NCBI GenBank assembly: GCA_016711215.1
Contig: JADJTL010000003.1
Location: 558,001 to 622,000, forward strand
DNA from: Pseudomonadota bacterium
GTDB taxonomy: Bacteria > Myxococcota_A > Polyangia > GCA-2747355
Direction of reading: 5' to 3'
DNA length: 64,000 nucleotides
In this document: positions 61,614-64,000 of the stretch, piece by piece
How positions within the stretch are numbered: the first letter of the stretch is position 1
Layout: each line of letters opens with the position of its first letter
Translations under genes and position numbers: made by a program
The notes under the pieces: generated by a model
What the model saw: the letters and a program-made list of their open reading frames with translations, nothing else
What the model was told of the DNA's origin: nothing
The model's database searches: none

Positions 61614-62435
61614 TCAGCCCCCGCGGAAGACGACGTAGGTCAGCAGCAGGATCGCCAGGCTGAGCAACCCGACCACCACATAGAGCAGCTTGTTGGGGAA
61701 GGGCGCCGGCGACGCACCCTCGGGGTCGAAGGGCGTGTGCGTGAACGAGACCTCGCTCAGCAGGCTCTTCAGCTCGCGCGAGCTGGGGATGCTCGAACTG
61801 CTGCCACCGCCTGTGAGCGAGCTGGGCCCGAAGGCACCGACCGTCGCCAGCGCGGGCTTGATCATCGAGCTCCGTGAGCGCAGCGGCTTGGCGTCACCAC
61901 TGCTGACCTTACGCAGCGCCTGTTCGACCTCCGGCGGGATCTTGGGCAGCTGGAGCCCGGCGAGGAAGCCGAAATAGGAGCTCTCGAGGTCGTCGAACTC
62001 GAGCAGCTGGTCGCACTCATCACAGCGGGAAACCGGCGCGCGAAAGGGCTGCGTCCGCAGCGCCTCTTCCATGCGAATCAACAACATCTTGTCCGACTCG
62101 CAGGGCGGCGGACAGAAGTAAGGCGAATAGAAACTGAGGATCTTCCCGTGACCGGTGAAGTTATTGATCAGGTTGACCTGCGTCATCATCGCCGGTGAGC
62201 ACTCGATCAGATAGACGTCGAGCTGCTTCTGCTGGAGCTCGCCGAGCCAGTTGACCCAGTCGCGCACGCCGCAGGAGTTGATGCGCTCGACGTCGGCGCT
62301 CTTGATCACGACCAGGGGCTTGGTCAAGCGCTCGGTGATGGCGCTGAGCGCGTTATCCTCGTCGATCACGCCGGCCAAGGCGACGTAATTGACGTTCTCG
62401 AGTTCAGTTACCTCGACGTGCAGCCGATCACTCAT
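61614..62435 (-). CDS. Tail-anchored STAS protein with Cys pairs
   Basis: 273 residues. N-terminal STAS-like domain (VTELENVNYVALAGVIDEDN, VIKSADVERINSCGVRDWVN). At the place of the phosphorylated Ser of SpoIIAA-type antagonists the sequence reads NSCG, i.e. Cys. A CPPPC near residue 110 and a CDEC near 140 may bind zinc. A Ser-rich linker precedes one C-terminal membrane segment (LLYVVVGLLSLAILLLTYVV), so it is also tail-anchored. GAGGG lies 4 bases before the ATG. Together with the convergent HATPase protein it looks like a membrane-tethered partner-switch pair. Confidence 0.82.
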   Translation of the reverse strand: MSDRLHVEVTELENVNYVALAGVIDEDNALSAITERLTKPLVVIKSADVERINSCGVRDWVNWLGELQQKQLDVYLIECSPAMMTQVNLINNFTGHGKILSFYSPYFCPPPCESDKMLLIRMEEALRTQPFRAPVSRCDECDQLLEFDDLESSYFGFLAGLQLPKIPPEVEQALRKVSSGDAKPLRSRSSMIKPALATVGAFGPSSLTGGGSSSSIPSSRELKSLLSEVSFTHTPFDPEGASPAPFPNKLLYVVVGLLSLAILLLTYVVFRGG

Positions 62436-62498
62436 CGTTCCCTCGCACTCGCCAGGCTACTCTGGCGCCTGAGCCTTGTCGAATTCATCGGGAGCCGC

Positions 62499-64000
62499 TC
62501 AGCTCCAGAGCCGGCGGTGGTCCTCGACAAAGGCCGCCGAGACATAATACTGCGCCATGCGCTCCACTGCGGGCGAGGCCACCAAGAGGCCGCCCTCGCG
62601 CACCACCGCCGGCGGGAAGGCGTCGGCGACGAGCGCCACCCGCGACCAGGCACCGAAGTCCTCGCCGAGCAGCAAGGGCAGACGATCCCATAGATCCACA
62701 GTGCTCGCCAGCCAGCGGTCGAAGAGCTCGGGAAGGGGCCCGCCGATCCGCGCGCGGAGCTGAGTGAGCTGCCTGACCGTGCGCCGCGGCAAGCGCCGCA
62801 GCAGCTCCTGAAAACCCGGTCCCTGCGCCTCGTCCTGCCCGAGGAGGACCAAGGTCAGCTCGCGCAAGCGACGCAGGCGCCCGGCCGCGCTGGCGAGCAA
62901 GGAGGGGTAGCCAAGCCGCACCGCAACCGCCGCGCGCAGCAGCAAGACGCGCAGCTCGTCCCGCTCGAGCTGCAGGGCGACCTCCGAGAGCAGCACCGTG
63001 CTGCCCTGAACCCGCACCAGCGCCGCCTGCTCGGCGACGCGGGCGAGGGTCACGCCGGAAACGCCGAGCACCCGCGCCGCGAGGTCGCGGGCCTCCAGCG
63101 CAGGCCGGTGCACGACGGGCTGCCACTGGCTGCGGTCGGCCACCATCGCCTCGGGCAGCACCTCGTCAAAGACGTGCAACACGAAATCACACGGCGACTC
63201 GCGCCAGGGAGCCGTGAAGCTCTCCCAGCCCGCCACGCTGACCGGCCGGTCGAGCGCCGGCGGCAGCGCTCGGTCATCGCGTTGGCCCGTCGCCGACTCC
63301 AACACCTGGGCAGCGCGGCGCGCTGCAGCAGTGTCACCGACGGCGACCGAGAGCCTCAGGAGCTCGCCGTAGGCCTCGGCATAGGCCCCATGGTCAGCGA
63401 GCGCCGCCCGCAGAACGGTCGCCGCCTGCGCGTGGTCGCCGCGCGCCGCCAGCAGTCGAGCCAAGGCCACGCGGTCGTCGATCTCGCCCCTCGCGGCGGC
63501 AGCGTCGCCGCCGCGGCAGACCTTCTGCAGCAGTACGACCGCCCGTTCGGGATGGCCGCTCGCGGCATAGAACTGGGCCTGGGCCCGCTGCACCTCGTCG
63601 TGGCCGGTCTCGGCGTTCTGCTCGGCAGCCTTGAGCTCGCGCTCGGCGGCGCGGAGGTCGCCGGCGCCGAAGTGGCGCCGCGCCAGGGCAAGGTTGGCGG
63701 CGACCCACTGGGGCAACACCTCGCTCGCGCGCCGCCAGTGGCGCTCGGCCTCGCTCGCGCGACCGCTGCGGTAGGCTGCCATTCCCAGCAGCTGGAGCTG
63801 CTCCGCGAGACGCAGCGGCGTGAGCGCTGGCGCGCCGCTTTGACCCTCGCAGAGCGGCAGCATTTCGGCGTAGGCGGCCGGCGCAGCGCCAGCAAGCAGG
63901 AGGCACTCCACGAGCTTCTGGCGCGTCTCGTCGGCCGCGGGCTCGCGCTGAAGGATCTCGCGATAGAGCGCCGCCGCGCGCTCCGGTCGCCCGCGGCGCA
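62499..64000 (-). CDS. TPR protein, 5' end beyond window
   Basis: At least 500 residues. The frame stays open to the window edge and reads a further TPR (AALYREILQREPAADETRQK) upstream of an internal GTG at 63909-63911, so that GTG is not the real start. The visible N-terminal half is TPR-like (LLGMAAYRSGRASEAERHWR, ARRHFGAGDLRAAERELKAA). From about 62499 to 63240 the C-terminal ~245 residues form a non-repeat domain (VLHVFDEVLPEAMVADRSQW, LTLVLLGQDEAQGPGFQELL). The layout, TPR solenoid plus a globular C-terminal domain, echoes the tail of the giant TPR protein. Function unknown. Confidence 0.8.
   Translation of the reverse strand, partial: RRGRPERAAALYREILQREPAADETRQKLVECLLLAGAAPAAYAEMLPLCEGQSGAPALTPLRLAEQLQLLGMAAYRSGRASEAERHWRRASEVLPQWVAANLALARRHFGAGDLRAAERELKAAEQNAETGHDEVQRAQAQFYAASGHPERAVVLLQKVCRGGDAAAARGEIDDRVALARLLAARGDHAQAATVLRAALADHGAYAEAYGELLRLSVAVGDTAAARRAAQVLESATGQRDDRALPPALDRPVSVAGWESFTAPWRESPCDFVLHVFDEVLPEAMVADRSQWQPVVHRPALEARDLAARVLGVSGVTLARVAEQAALVRVQGSTVLLSEVALQLERDELRVLLLRAAVAVRLGYPSLLASAAGRLRRLRELTLVLLGQDEAQGPGFQELLRRLPRRTVRQLTQLRARIGGPLPELFDRWLASTVDLWDRLPLLLGEDFGAWSRVALVADAFPPAVVREGGLLVASPAVERMAQYYVSAAFVEDHRRLWS

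Overview
The window is a GC-rich chromosomal segment from a Gram-negative bacterium, most likely a myxobacterium or close relative (Myxococcota, former Deltaproteobacteria). Four things point there. A seven-gene locus matches the Myxococcus Glt/Nfs envelope machine. A Cys-rich secreted protein ends in a MYXO-CTERM-like sorting tail (Cys-Gly-Gly-Cys, hydrophobic stretch, Arg cluster). Lipoproteins and FHA, GAF, GGDEF-like and partner-switching signalling proteins are abundant. Coding frames are strongly G/C at third positions. Family names are by motif recognition only; no database search was possible.

Layout. 1-3.8 kb: an HD-domain protein resembling the back half of a CCA-adding enzyme, glutamate racemase (murI), and a low-complexity protein with conserved ends. 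3.9-8.03 kb (minus): a short division operon, mraZ-rsmH-ftsL-ftsI, with a striking array of six GTGG boxes on a 10-bp period upstream of mraZ. 8.0-11.2 kb: a Fic-fold protein with a ruined active-site motif, lysA, a BolA-family gene and a tRNA-Leu(CAG). 11.3-18.3 kb: a small membrane protein, then a plus-strand signalling group (receiver-like membrane protein, ABC-type substrate-binding protein, histidine kinase, FHA-GAF-adenylate cyclase).

18.3-40.7 kb (minus) is the centrepiece: TPR protein (GltC-like), GltD/AgmU-like, GltE/AglT-like lipoprotein, small exported protein in the gltF slot, GltG/PglI-like FHA-TonB protein, TPR lipoprotein, and a 3,968-residue TPR giant like GltI/AgmK. Order and domain content match the inner-membrane/periplasmic core of the Myxococcus gliding and sporulation machines. 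The AglRQS motor and outer-membrane components are not in the window.

40.7-46.9 kb: repeat-rich intergenic DNA, a Cys-rich lipoprotein, and the ribosome/tRNA-modification operon rpsP-khpA-rimM-trmD-rplS-yraN, with TrmD fused to a second knotted methyltransferase domain; then a small exported protein whose N-terminus is made of a 12-bp repeat. 46.9-50.9 kb: a DUF790/Bax1-type nuclease overlapping an XPB-type helicase, divergent from rarA. 51.2-58.4 kb: secreted or surface proteins (an exported protein with two GGDEF-like domains, a lamin-tail-like protein, the Cys-rich MYXO-CTERM-like protein, a probable outer-membrane protein, a large lipoprotein). 58.5-64 kb: a B12-type radical SAM enzyme, a convergent pair of tail-anchored HATPase and STAS proteins, and a TPR protein cut by the window end.

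A pervasive oddity is the number of short perfect tandem arrays (9-18 bp units, 2-8 copies) between genes, often spanning stop codons or ribosome-binding sites, nearly all with different unit sequences.
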